DNA of 64,000 bases, taken from NCBI RefSeq assembly GCF_019112545.1, contig NW_025064893.1, forward strand, positions 124,001-188,000, given 5' to 3'. The stretch comes from Guyanagaster necrorhizus. Taxonomy: Eukaryota > Basidiomycota > Agaricomycetes > Agaricales > Physalacriaceae. Below the pieces are notes generated by a model. The model did no database searches, was not told the origin of the DNA, and saw only the letters and a list, made by a program, of their open reading frames with translations. This document shows, one piece after another, positions 46,179-57,344 of this stretch (the first letter of the stretch is position 1; each line of letters starts with the position of its first letter). The position numbers were made by a program, and so were the translations under genes.

Positions 46179-46637
46179 TATTAGACTGAAGTTGCATGTG
46201 ATCAAAACACATGATAAACTAGTGTTGTTTCATGTTCAAACAGTCTGCTAGAGTTCACTTTATTGTGCTTTGTTGACCAAGTGCTTCAAGACCTTTGCAG
46301 GATAGCTCAAGAATGAAATAAGATGAATAAACTTTAGCTCAAAGCTGGAGTTATATCAGTGAGAGCTGTCCTACTTATATACATATTCATGGAGATAATT
46401 ATACTACTGCTACTTATTGTGTCTGTCTAAGTCATTGTGCTAGTTGTCTTTGGACATCATTACTTTCTATAAAAGGCCATTGTGTGTCATTGAGTGTCAT
46501 TATTGCATCAAAAGACAATGACAGATTCAGCTTGTTGTGCTGACTTAGCTGATCCCATGGTCTTAAGCACTGGTTTAGGTGCCTTGACTAAGCATAAATA
46601 GGAGTTTCATGAATAAGGAAATGGGAAAATTATAACA
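46179..46637 (-). repeat. Second solo LTR in element E
   Basis: 459 bp, flanked by GCTGA (46174-46178 and 46638-46642). The right end on the plus strand begins TATTAG instead of TGTTAG, a decayed terminus. Host integrase sequence continues across it. Confidence 0.92.
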
Positions 46638-49000
46638 GCTGAGTCAATGGCTTCCTCCTTTGGCATATTTCACACTCTTTCACATATTGTTCTATGTCTG
46701 ATCCCATCTTCAGCCACTAATATTCATGGAGGACTAATTCCTTGGTCTTAGCAATTCCTGGATGTCCTGCCATTGCATGATCATGACTGATTGCTATGAT
46801 TTTCCCTCATAACTGATGATCCCATGAGATGTAGATCCTTTTATCATATTAGATTAAGCTATTATCCTTCATCATTTCTCACTTGTGGTTGAGAGATGAG
46901 ACCACTCACTGGTCCCATAAGCTAGTATTCTGTATTGTGCTTCTGATTCACTCATGGATTTCCTCCTCTATTGGCATTATCATTGCTCAAAAGTGTTCAG
47001 GCTTTAATAATACCACCCCTTCATTGTCATCACCCCCTTGGTTGTGATCTGCCTGTTGGCTAAATAAATCTGCCTTCTTGTTTGCAGCTCCAGCTTTGTG
47101 GTGAAGTGTATAGTTGTACTTGGAGAGTTCCACAATCCAATGTGCTTGCCATCAATTGAACTTCTAGGGAAGTTGGAAATACTGGAGGTTCTGATGATCA
47201 GTCTAGATTTCAAAGGTCTGGACTATGCTGATCAGATAGTGTCACCATTCCACAAGAGTGAGTATGATTGCTAGAAGCTTCTTATCATAGATCTCATAAT
47301 TGCATTCAGTGACAGTCAATGCTTTAGAGAAAAAGACCATCAGTCACCATCTCCTGTCCTGCTTCTGAGAGAGCATGGTGCTGATTGCTCTCTCACTTGA
47401 GTCAGCCTCAACTCTGAACCATCCTTCCTATGTTGAGATCACAAGAACCATGTCCTCAGCAAGTTGCTGCTTGAGATCATCAAATGCAACCTGTTGGGAG
47501 TGTCTCCAACTCCATGGGGTGTTTCCTGTTAGCTGTGTCATTGGTTGGATGATTTTGCTGTAGTCTCAAATGAACCTGCAGTAGAAGTTAGTAAATTCCA
47601 AAAAGGATTGTAACTTTTTCTTTTTTGTCAACACTGGCTATTCTGTTACTTCTGCTATCTTTATCAGATCCATCCAAATACTTTCTTTGCTGATGATCAC
47701 TCTAAGATACTCTGTTTCTAATACCTCAAACTTGCACTTCTCTGCTTTGAGAAAAAGCTTGTGTTTCCTCATTAGTTTGAGGACTTGTCATACTAGTTGT
47801 TGATGCTCTTGGTGATCTTGGGATATGATAAGAATGTCATCCAGATAGATTGTAACCTTTCCAGTGGTGATAAGGTCCTTGAAAATGCCATTCATCATCC
47901 ACTGGAAGGTTGCAGAGGAGTTAGTTAGGCTGAAGAACATAACAGTCAGTTTGAACAGCCTGTGATTGGTTTGGAATGCTGCCTTTCACGCATCACTCTC
48001 CTCGATCCTTACATTATTGTATCCCCATCTAACATCCAGTTTGGTGTAATTTCAGGCCCTGCACAGTTTGTCCATGATTTTTGAGATCAGCAAAAGAGGA
48101 CAATGATTTTTAATCATCATCTTGTTCAGCTTCCAATAATCTTGAATGGGTTGGAGTTTCTCATCCTTCTTCTTGAAGAAGAAGAAGAGAGAGGCCATGG
48201 GCAACTTGGAGGGCCATATTCATCCACTAGAGAGGTTTTCATCCAAGAACTTGTTGAGCTTCTGTTGCTTGAGATTCCCAAGGGGGTATGTTTTGCAATC
48301 CAGGTTGGTGTTCACATTTGGAACAAGTTCAATTGCATGATCCTATGGTTTTAGCTCTGGTAGTTCATCAAAACTCTCTTTGCTGAACAGATCCCAATAG
48401 TCTCAGGCCCATTCAGGTACCATTTCTTCAAACATATTTTCCTCCTTTCCTATGTTAGCCTTCATGACCAGGTCATTGGTGTAGTGCATGGCCCAAATGT
48501 GTATTGCTCATTATATGTTTACAGTGAGAATGGTTCCACCATCTTTCATCTCTTCATCCCATCTATCCTTGGGATCCTTATCTGGTAACTCAAACAGGAT
48601 CTTGCAACATCAGCACCAAGCAAAGGTGATTCAGCTGGTCTTCCAATTGACAAGTGGATTGTGTTGAATCAGCCAATCATGACCAAGAAATATTTTCTTG
48701 GTCTCTAGGTTGGTAACTGCCAAGTTGATCTGTTCTGAGTGATCACTAATAGCCAATCATAGTTTGATGAATTCAATGATTGAACCAGCTTGGTTCTTGA
48801 TGCCATCTGCATTGTATACTGGAATAGAGGCAGCTGTGGTGTGTGTAGGCAATTCATGCTTGTTGATAAAAGCATGATTGATTGAACTCTCAGTACACCT
48901 GCTATCAATTAAGGCTATTACTGCATGTATGGAGCAGGATGTTAGTGTCTCAATCTGAGCTTTGGTGGTTAAGTCTTGTTCCAGGGTCTTTTGCCATTGA

Positions 49001-49756
49001 ATGTACTTCTGGGGTCCTCAAAGTTCATTGAGCCATTTTAGGGTCTGACATTGCTTGGCCTTTTTCATTCCTTTAATCATTTCATTGATTACTTCTTCAG
49101 CTCAAGTCTTATGTACTCAATTCTTGAGTACTGCCTTCACTTCTTCTTCAGTCTTCACATCCTTGATGGTGCACCAAATCTATTTGATGTTGAAGGGCTT
49201 GAGCCATCTGATGGGGGTCACTCCCTCTGTTCAGCCTATAGATGATTGAGTCTTTAGGTTTGGCAATTCTTTCAGTGGTCTTATAGCAGCAGAATGGAGT
49301 ATATTTGAATGCACATATAATTTAGACATAGACATAACTACAGAAATACTATCAGTTCATCCAGCAGCTGTTTGAGACACACCACTAAGTTCTTTGGCTG
49401 ATCTAGTGAAATCACTCGCTGGTCAGCCTCATCTTTTACTTCCTCAATCTTCATCTTCTCTCTGAGTTCTTCATCTTCTTTCTGCAGCTCAGCAATCTGT
49501 GTCTGGATGTCTTCTCATGTGCATTTCTTCTTTGGGCAGTCCTATGATAGATGTCTCTTCTGTCTGCAGTTAAATCACTTGCCCTCTTTCTTGAGCCAGT
49601 CAATATTCATCAGCTTTCCACTTCTGGTGTATATAGTGCCAGTGTCTGTCTTCTGTGTTCCATATGTGGAGATACTGGAGGAAGACAAGATGTTAGTCTT
49701 AGTGGTGCTGGTCTGATTGCTGGGCTTCATGCTTGGTGGTTGATAGGGCTTGCAAT
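49001..49756 (-). pseudogene. gag: Element E Gag/Pol junction and zinc knuckle
   Basis: Contains the degraded knuckle FNCRQKRHLS-DC (near 49560), KLMNID and SMKPSNQTSTTKTNILSS, matching the end of Gag in element H. It is cut at 49756 by H. Confidence 0.75.
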
Positions 49757-50212
49757 TGTTATGATTTTTCTCTTTTCTCTTTACCTTTACCTCTATTTAT
49801 GCTTAGTCAGGGTGTCTACACCACTTAGGACTGTGGGACTGGCTTAGTCATTACAACAAGCTGAGTCTGTCATTGTCTTTTGATGTGATGATGATACTTG
49901 ATGATGCACAACAGCCCTTTTATAGATAGTAATGATGCTCAAGAACAATAAGCATAATGACTTGGACAGACACAATAAGTAGTAGTATATTTATCTCAAT
50001 GGATGAGTAGTATATAAGTAGGATAGCTCTTGCTGTATAACCCCAGCTTTGAGCTAAAGTTTATTCACACTATTTCATCTCAAGCCTCTTGTCAAATGGC
50101 CTTGATGCATACTAGTCAATAAAGCATAACAGTGGACTCAGGTGTGACTGTATGAAGATGGTACAGCATCTGTTTATCATGTGTTTTGATCACATGCAAC
50201 TTAGGTCTAACA
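49757..50212 (+). repeat. 5' LTR of element H
   Basis: 456 bp, starting TGTTATGATTTTTCTC and ending GGTCTAACA. It shows TATATAAG at 50011-50018 and AGCTTTGAGCTAA at 50045-50057, 34 nt downstream. Confidence 0.92.
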
Positions 50213-50226
50213 ATTAGCTTGAAGCT
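50213..50226 (+). promoter_or_regulatory. Putative self-primer binding site of element H
   Basis: ATTAGCTTGAAGCT directly after the LTR. It is complementary to 50045-50057 except for two adjacent bases. Both versions are explained by decay of an ancestral CG in opposite directions (CTTCGAGC giving TTTGAGC and CTTCAAGC). Confidence 0.7.
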
Positions 50227-50270
50227 TCTGCTTTTCTTTCCTTATGCACAATAGATGCAAAGGAAATTAA

Positions 50271-51990
50271 ATGCCACCATCATCCACTACAATCTCCAAT
50301 CTCACCAACAACTTTTTTAAACTCTTAGCTTCCATCATTGGAATGCTTCTAGGCTTATTGGCAATCATCCAACTTTGTCAAGGCTGACAATCAGTAACAG
50401 CATGGGTAGTCAGGCACTATTAAGCTTTCCAGCAGGTACAACAAATTTTATGCAATGTCATCTCTGACCTTCTCTTTTATGACATCTCTCCCTCTGCCTG
50501 AGTCTCCTTCTAGCCTCAGGTCAGAATCATACTAGAAGCCCAGCCTGGCAGCTTGAGTACATGGGATGATCAGCAGGAAGCATGATACACCTATCCCTCC
50601 AGAAGAACTAACAGCAGAAACAGAAACCATTACCTCACAGGTTTCAGGAACCTGTGGATCCTGCCCTCCATCCTGAATCACAAGGATGAGGATCTCTCCA
50701 ATGACTTCTTTAATGACAAGCCATCTCCTGACCCTTCCACTGCCCTAAGAGAGCCAGAGGTTGGAGACTATGCTAGGGACTCTCTTGATGCCCCTAGGGT
50801 GGCTCCAAGATCTTGAAGTCTTTCATCAAACTCAGGTCATAACTCACTCTACACTATGCCAGCTGAAAGTCCTGCCTCATCAGTCAACACTGACTATAGT
50901 AGTCATGGAGTCACTGACCTCTGGTCTAATGATGAGGAGTCACATGAGCTATGGGGGGAGAGCATTATGGCCAGAATTGATGAGAGCAGCAGGCTTCATA
51001 TCCAGCCTGCACTGAGAGAAAGCCTCAGAAATTATACAATCAGTACACCAGAAAGCTATATATCCCCCACTATATAAGTAGAGTGGGCCAGGGTGGAAGA
51101 AGAAGAATGACAACAAGCCTAAGAGGCTGTCCAGGAAGCAGCCAATCAAGCTTTCACTCAGTATGAAGAAGAAATCTATAATAAGCAGTGGCAACACAAA
51201 CAGTGCTGCCAGAAAGCAGTCATCTGGAGATCCAGTTCTCCAGTCTGGTATGGCTGAGGAATCTTGAACTCCCCTTTTAGAGAATCTAGTACTCTGGCAA
51301 GAAGCACCACTGACTCTTGGACAGGGTCAGCAGAGGCAGTCTCCTCCAGTGAAGCCACCAGGTGCATCACATATCCACCTCATCTCAGAACTTCTAGCAT
51401 TGCTGATACCAAAACCATTCCCTCACATGCTGACTCCATACTCAACACCTATGGACTTTGAGTCCCTGGAAATGTTCATGTCTCTGACCACAGCCTCTGG
51501 AGATTTCTGGAAAAAAAAGTTGCAGTGCTCTTTCTCAATCCTCAGTATTACAGAATCTTCTGCATCTATTGCCAAGAGCTGGAGGAACAAAGAGCATGCA
51601 ATGGAAGTCAATATGATGTCAACATCAGGGCTGGTCAACCTGTCAACCAGTCTCCTCCTCACACCATCTCTCTTGAAGCTGAACTCAGTACCTGAGTCCC
51701 TAACCAGCTCACCAGTGACCATCAAAGCCTCCACCCCATGAATCTATGATCAGCCCAAGAGCTTCCTCATCAAGGACAGTGAGAGTGAGGGCAGCAAAGA
51801 TGAGGAGAGCAACAAGGGAGACAATAAAGAAGGCCCTTATAGGCTGAAGGACTTTATGAAATATGCAAAGGACAACACAGATGAAGAAGCACTGGAGGAG
51901 GAGATACAGTGAGCCAGGACAAAGGAATACCAGGAGCTGTACAAAGAGAGAGTGACATTCCTATGGCAAGATGCTAAGTGGTGATGTGCT
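50271..51990 (+). pseudogene. Element H membrane ORF and N-terminal part of Gag
   Basis: ATG at 50271 begins MPPSSTTISNLTN. The membrane block is FFKLLASIIGMLLGLLAII, then LCQG, TGA, QSVTAW and RHY. ARDSLDAPRVAPRS near 50790 is in the same frame. The Gag block ASIAKSWRNKEHAMEV (51570) and EGPYRLKDFMKYAKDNTDEE (51830) are in the +1 frame and reach FLWQDAKW at about 51980. Confidence 0.7.
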
Positions 51991-53345
51991 TGGTAACAGC
52001 TAAGTGACTAAGAGAGGTGAATGAGAAATGAACTCTCAAACATCAACACCTAACCACTCAATACACAATCACCAAATACAGTTGAGGTCAGTTGTTTCAA
52101 GTATGATAGAAGCACTCTTGCAGTCTTAAGTAAAATCAAAGAAACAGTCAATAAAGACAGTTATTCAACTCTATCTTGCTTTCAAAGATGCAATACTCAT
52201 GAGAGTAGTTTATAGCAATGTTTAAGTATAATTAGAACTTAGAATCAATGCAAGATTGCACTCCAAATCAACTTAGAATATTCCAAAACCCAATGAACTC
52301 TGAAATCCAAATACTAAGTCTATCAAGCACTTAGGCTTGACTAGCTGCACTCTTGGCTGGCTAGCAGTCCTCAAAACTGAAGAACTTGTATTCTGATGCT
52401 GAAACCCTTATAGTTTGGAACTCAAATTAATCCGAAACCTAAAATACAGTTATTATTCCAATCCAATTCTCTCTAAGTGACAAAGCAACTTAAATAAATC
52501 ACTAAGTCGAAGCAGAACTCAAAATCCGTTGTCCCAGGGACTAGCTATAGTGGGCTGGAAGGCCTGAATGCGGGGATGAGTCGCTTGCTTGCTATTTCCC
52601 CTCCATTCCCTTCTTTTATACACTAACAACAGATACAGAATCTATAAATAAAGCATTCAAAATAATATTTCTCCTGTTTAAAGCGGAATCATGCCATTAT
52701 TCCGGAATGGTGGCACTCCTGGACTCCTCTAGGCTTTCCCAGACCCGCCTGGCCACCGCACAGCTTTATTTTAAGCCTACAGTGCCTGTGGATACCTAAA
52801 TCCTTTCTGTCTACCCAAAGTTTTAATCCTCTGAGTTATTCTTAGTAGCTTGATTGATCAGGCCCAATCAGGCCCAGTCAACCGGTCCTATCCACTCTAT
52901 TCCTCTCAATTCTAAGTCCCTTAGGTCACCTGATACCTAGAAAATCTGGACTTAGGCATTTGAGTCAAAACTCAGAGTGCTAGCCACAGATCATTGGGTC
53001 TCTCTCTGACTGCTCCTGGATGATGCTATCTTTACTCAATACTCCACAACTGGCTATGATATTATGCCCCTAGCAGTCTTAGAATATACTTATCTTAGTG
53101 GCATGTAGAATTAGCCCCATTTGAGGTACCATTTCTAAGTCCAACTTGGACTTAGTATTTTCCAAGGTGTGATGCAGAACTTTTCTAAGTTCAAACCTGA
53201 CTTGGGATTTTTATCCTCAGGCTATGTTATTTTACAAAGTCCCTTTTAGACTTAGTATTGGTGACTAGCATGACTATCAGCTTGGAGCCTCAGCCATAGT
53301 CCTCTACTGGCTAATGATTCTCAGTTACTAGCATATTCTAGTGTG
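51990..53345. other. Unidentified block of about 1.35 kb inserted in Gag of element H
   Basis: Gag homology stops after FLWQDAKW (about 51985) and resumes near TATGCAGAA (about 53348; CKFDIQPMSW matches element A). The block between keeps CpG sites (for example around 52505-52590 and 52680-52880). It has a TTTTATACA box near 52613, a near-palindrome around 52690-52720 and several short CTAAGT/ACTTAG-type repeats near its right end. No long ORF. It could be a solo LTR of another family or a non-coding transposon. I could not find matching target duplications. Confidence 0.45.
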
Positions 53346-53347
53346 TT

Positions 53348-54822
53348 ATGCAGAATTTGCAAATTATAGGGCTGGACATGTACCCTGCATATCAGTGGTT
53401 AGCCTTGAGTATGGGACAATGGTATATTTATGCAAGTTTGATATTCAACCCATGTCATGGACCCTATCAATCACCCCAAAACATGCTGCCTATACAGCAC
53501 CATCTATCTGAACCACCAGAAGCTGATACTCATACTCCACCCCTTCAATCTGATCATCAGCAACTCAGCTCTCATGATCCTGACTCCAGCCAGCCACCCA
53601 ACCAGCTGGATTCCAAAATCTCTGGACTGACAAAAGGAGCTGACTCCTTGGTGGACAATCATCACCAGATAAGGCTGAGGGTAGTGGCAAAGAGCTGGTC
53701 AAAGATGACCTCAAGGCAATCCACCTTGAGTTTACCATATGAAATAGAGTAATTGTGTGAAAAGAAGCCAGACCAATAGAAAGCCCAGTTGCAGATGATA
53801 ATTCTCTCTATCCACTCCCCAGGCCACCAACTGAGTGGTATCACCTCCCATTTGATCAATGGTCAAACCTGATGGGGGCATTACTCAAAAATGCCACTGT
53901 CTTACAGTGCTGCTCTGATCTCCTTAGGAAACCCCACCCCTTCAAGGGCACTTCAGATGATATTGATCATTTCCTAATAGACTATGAGCAATACTTTGAA
54001 GTCTACATTGCTTTTCTTGGCACTGACATGAATTATGTTGCCTTTGTCTCCTCCTACCTTGAGGACAAAGCTAAGACATGATGGATCTTAATCTCTTCTA
54101 ACTTCTTCTCTTCCACTTGGCAGCACTACTGGTTACCCTCATGGCTGGTTTTCAAGCAGATGCTCACAGATAAGTTCATTGATCCAGTACAGAAGATACA
54201 CAAGTTGAAGATCAAAGAATTCAGAATGAGAGATAAACTGGCCACTGAATTCTTCAATGAGCTGGAATAGCTCATGAAGCTTGTCAGCATCCAAGATGAC
54301 ATCAACAATGGTGGATGAATGGTGGAGGCCCTCAAGCATAGTGCTCCCCCTTCATACATCAAGATGATATCAGATATAGGAATGAACATCCCCAAGGGGT
54401 ACAACATATGAAAGAAAAGGATCATCAACATGTATAAGAAGTGACAGTGACAAAAGGCAGAGCAATCCAACTTGCAGGACTACTGGAAGCTGAGTCAGCT
54501 GTCAACTTCAAATTTGAAGCCCAGCAATCAGACTGGAGCCAGCAAGACCTTCACCTCACCAACCACTATGCTCTCTTATGGGACACAGAAGACAGGAACA
54601 GGGACAACATACACTGAAAGTGGCAAACTGATGGACATTGACCAATTAAAGAAGGAGAGCAAGTGCTTCAACTGTGGACAGAAGGGCCATATGTTGAGGG
54701 ACTGCCCAAAGAAGAAGCACACTAGGGAGGATATCAGGGCACAAATCACTGAATTACAGAAAGAAGAAGAACTTGGAGAGGAGACTAAGGTTGAAGAGGT
54801 AAAAGACAGGGCTGACCAGTAA
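53348..54822 (+). pseudogene. gag: Element H Gag, C-terminal part
   Basis: Contains HPFKGTSDDIDHFLIDYEQY and FEVYIAFLGTDMNYVAF (53940-54040), the KAKT-W motif with TGA for Trp, and MLTDKFIDP. It ends with an open stretch holding the intact knuckle CFNCGQKGHMLRDC (54664-54705) and VEEVKDRADQ at 54822. Confidence 0.85.
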
Positions 54823-56860
54823 ATAGTTCTACTGGGTCAGCTAAAACAGAACAATGTGTTGAATGTAGCCACAGGATGGACTAATAATATCTCTGTAGAT
54901 ACAACTATATCTAAATTATCCATTCATTTGAATATACTCTGAACTTCAACTGCCAAACACACACCAGAGGGACCACTGGAAAAAAACTCAATTGCCTACA
55001 GGCTGAACAGAGAGAGAGACCCCCACTCAATGGCTCAAACCATTCAATACTGGATGGATGTGAAGAGCCATCAGAAATGCCAGAACAGATGCAGAAGCCA
55101 AGGCTGTATTCAAGAATTGGGTACATAAGACTAGGACTGAGAAAGTGATTGATGAGATGATGAAAGAAATATGGCAAGCTGAATAGTGCTGAGCCCTAGA
55201 ATGGCTTGATGGACTCCATAGACCCTGGAGGTATGTTTGATGAACAAAGACCCCAGGGAGAGACTTAAGCACCAAGGCCCAAATCAAAATGCTCACCAAC
55301 TGATCTGTTCATATGATAACAGTGGCTGTACCAGTAGCTCTATTAATCATGCTTTCATCAATAAGCACCAACTCCCTACCAGGGCCACCACTGTGCCTAT
55401 CCCAGTGTACAATGCTAATGGAACCAAGAATGAAGCCAATTCAATAATTGAATTCATCAAACTCTGCCTAACTATTGTCAACCACTCAGAATGAGTCAAC
55501 TTGGCAGTAAATGAACTAGAAACTAAAGAGGTGTTCCTGGGACATGACTGGCTCATCTGACATAACCCCCTGGTCAACTGAAAGACCAGACAAATTATCT
55601 TCATCTGATGCAAGTGCTGGAAAGTTCCATTCAAATTGCCAGATAAAGATCCTGAGGACAGATGGGATGAAAAGATGGTGAATGGTGAAACAATCTTTGC
55701 CATTGATGTATAGCAGGCACTGCACATTCAGGTGATGCACCATGCCAACATAAAAAGGCTGATCTCCTTAGCTGCTGAGCAGATCATGATCAAGAGGAAA
55801 AGAACAATAAGAGAGTGGTACTATTAAAGCCTGAACACTTCTGGGCAATGATAATGCTAACAGAAGAAGAGATCCATGAATAGATCAAGAGCATAACCAG
55901 AGACAACAAGAAGTGGGATCAGAGGATTGCTCTATCACTTAATCATGAGCAAGGTCTAACAGAAGAGGAGAGACTGATTCACTATGATGAATGGATCTAC
56001 ATTCCATGGGACCAGGGACTTCATGGTGAGATCATTGCCACATGTCATAACCACACAACCACCAGACATGCAGGAATAGCCAAAACTAAAGAACTGGTAC
56101 TCCAGGAATACTGGTGGCTGAAATTCAGCCAAGATATTGAACAATATGTTAAAGGCTGCAAAGTATGCCAGCAAGGCAAAATGTCCACCCAACAATGAGC
56201 AGCACCACTCCACCCAAATGAGGTCCCACAATCACCATGGACCCACATTTCAGTAGATATGATCATAGGATTACCAGATTGCAATGGCTATGATGCTATA
56301 ATCATCATTGTTGACCACTTCTCAAAAGCAATCATTTTGATCATCTGTTCAATAGAATTAACTTCAGAAGGATGGGCCAAGATTCTTTGAAATAAAGTCT
56401 ATACCAAATATGGCATGCCATAGATCATCATCTCAGATCAAGGACTGCAATTCATCTCAAAATTTCTTGACAACTTATACCAACTACTAAACATCTGATG
56501 CAACATATCAACAGCCTATCACCTGCAGACAGATAGACAAAAGAACACATCAATCAGGAGGTTGAAAAGTATCTCTGCCTCTTCATCAATTACTAACAGG
56601 ATGACTGGGTAGAGTGGCTCACTCTCATGGCCTTCCAACATAATAACCAAGTCCACTCAGCCACTGGAAAGATCCTATTCTTCATTAACTACAGACAATA
56701 CCCTCATGTCTCCTATACTGAACATGCCCATATGTCAACCCCCACTTTTATGGACTTTGCCCACATGATGTCTAAGATTCATGAAAAGATGCACACCTCC
56801 CTTAAAAAGGCAGCATCTTCTATGAAGAAGCACTATGATATGTATCACTGCCCAGCTCAC
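54823..56860 (+). pseudogene. pol: Element H pol remnant: protease fused to the RNase H/integrase border, RT deleted
   Basis: The protease reads NSGCTSSSINHAFINKH (55317; catalytic Asp is Asn), then FLGHDWLI and FKLPDKDPEDRWDE. At about 55755 the text jumps from the end of the protease domain (MHHAN) to KADLLS, which in other copies lies at the end of RNase H. The integrase then follows: HISVDMIIGLPDCNGYDA, IIISDQGLQFISKFLDN and a shifted C-terminal part up to KKHYDMYHCPAH, where the LTR at 56861 cuts in. Confidence 0.85.
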
Positions 56861-57331
56861 TGTTAGGCTCAAGCTGCACATGATCAACTTTGCATGTGAT
56901 AAACTAATGTGACTTTGTGTTTGAGCCTTCCATTAGAATTCACTTATATATGTAGTTGTTGACTCCCAGTGCTTCAAGACTTTGTGTGACTAGCTTGAGA
57001 GTAGAATGAGATGGAATAAACTTTAGCTCAAAGCTGGGAATTTACCAGTGAGAGTGAGCCTCTTAAATACAAATGCTAGTCCTGTCTAAATATACTATCT
57101 ACTAATTGTGTATTGCTGAGCTCTTTGTGCCCATTGTTCTTGGATGTTACTACTGTACATAAAAGGTTGATTGTGCATTGTCAGGCAATGCTGTTGCATC
57201 AAAAGACAATGACCAACTTGGCTAGTTGTGATGACTAAGCCTTATCTCATGGCCCTAAGCACTTGTGCTAGCACCCTGACTCAGCATAAATAGGGATCGA
57301 AAGTTAAGAGAAAAGGAAAAAATTGTAACAT
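56861..57331 (-). repeat. 3' LTR of element I
   Basis: 471 bp, plus-strand ends TGTTAGGC and GTAACA. It is preceded on the minus strand by AAGAAGAGAGTAA (57332-57344). The TTTAGCTCAAAGCT motif lies near 57021. Confidence 0.9.
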
Positions 57332-57344
57332 TACTCTCTTCTTA

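Larger units (their letters stand above)
44556..49000 (-). pseudogene. pol: Element E pol
   Basis: Homologous to pol of A-C, split by the two solo LTRs. Chromodomain/integrase C-terminus at 44560-45254; integrase core at 45715-46178 and 46638-47000; RNase H to about 47560; RT to about 48330, with an intact YLDD near 47835; protease around 48900 reading LIDSRC (Asp kept, Gly lost). It is strongly CpG-depleted and full of stops; no reading frame longer than about 70 codons survives. Confidence 0.8.
44097..49756 (-). mobile_element. Element E: partial chromodomain Ty3 element with two solo-LTR insertions
   Basis: 3' LTR 44097-44555, then pol and Gag on the minus strand up to 49756, where element H begins. 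The 5' part and its LTR lie beyond the window, past H. Two further LTRs of the same family sit inside it without internal sequence. The left target flank is ACAGC. Confidence 0.88.
49757..56860 (+). mobile_element. Element H: plus-strand copy lacking RT and RNase H, right end outside the window
   Basis: 5' LTR 49757-50212, primer site, membrane ORF, Gag, protease, then integrase directly. It is interrupted at 56860 by element I. The left target flank is GCAAT. It runs opposite to E and I, its own relatives. Confidence 0.88.
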
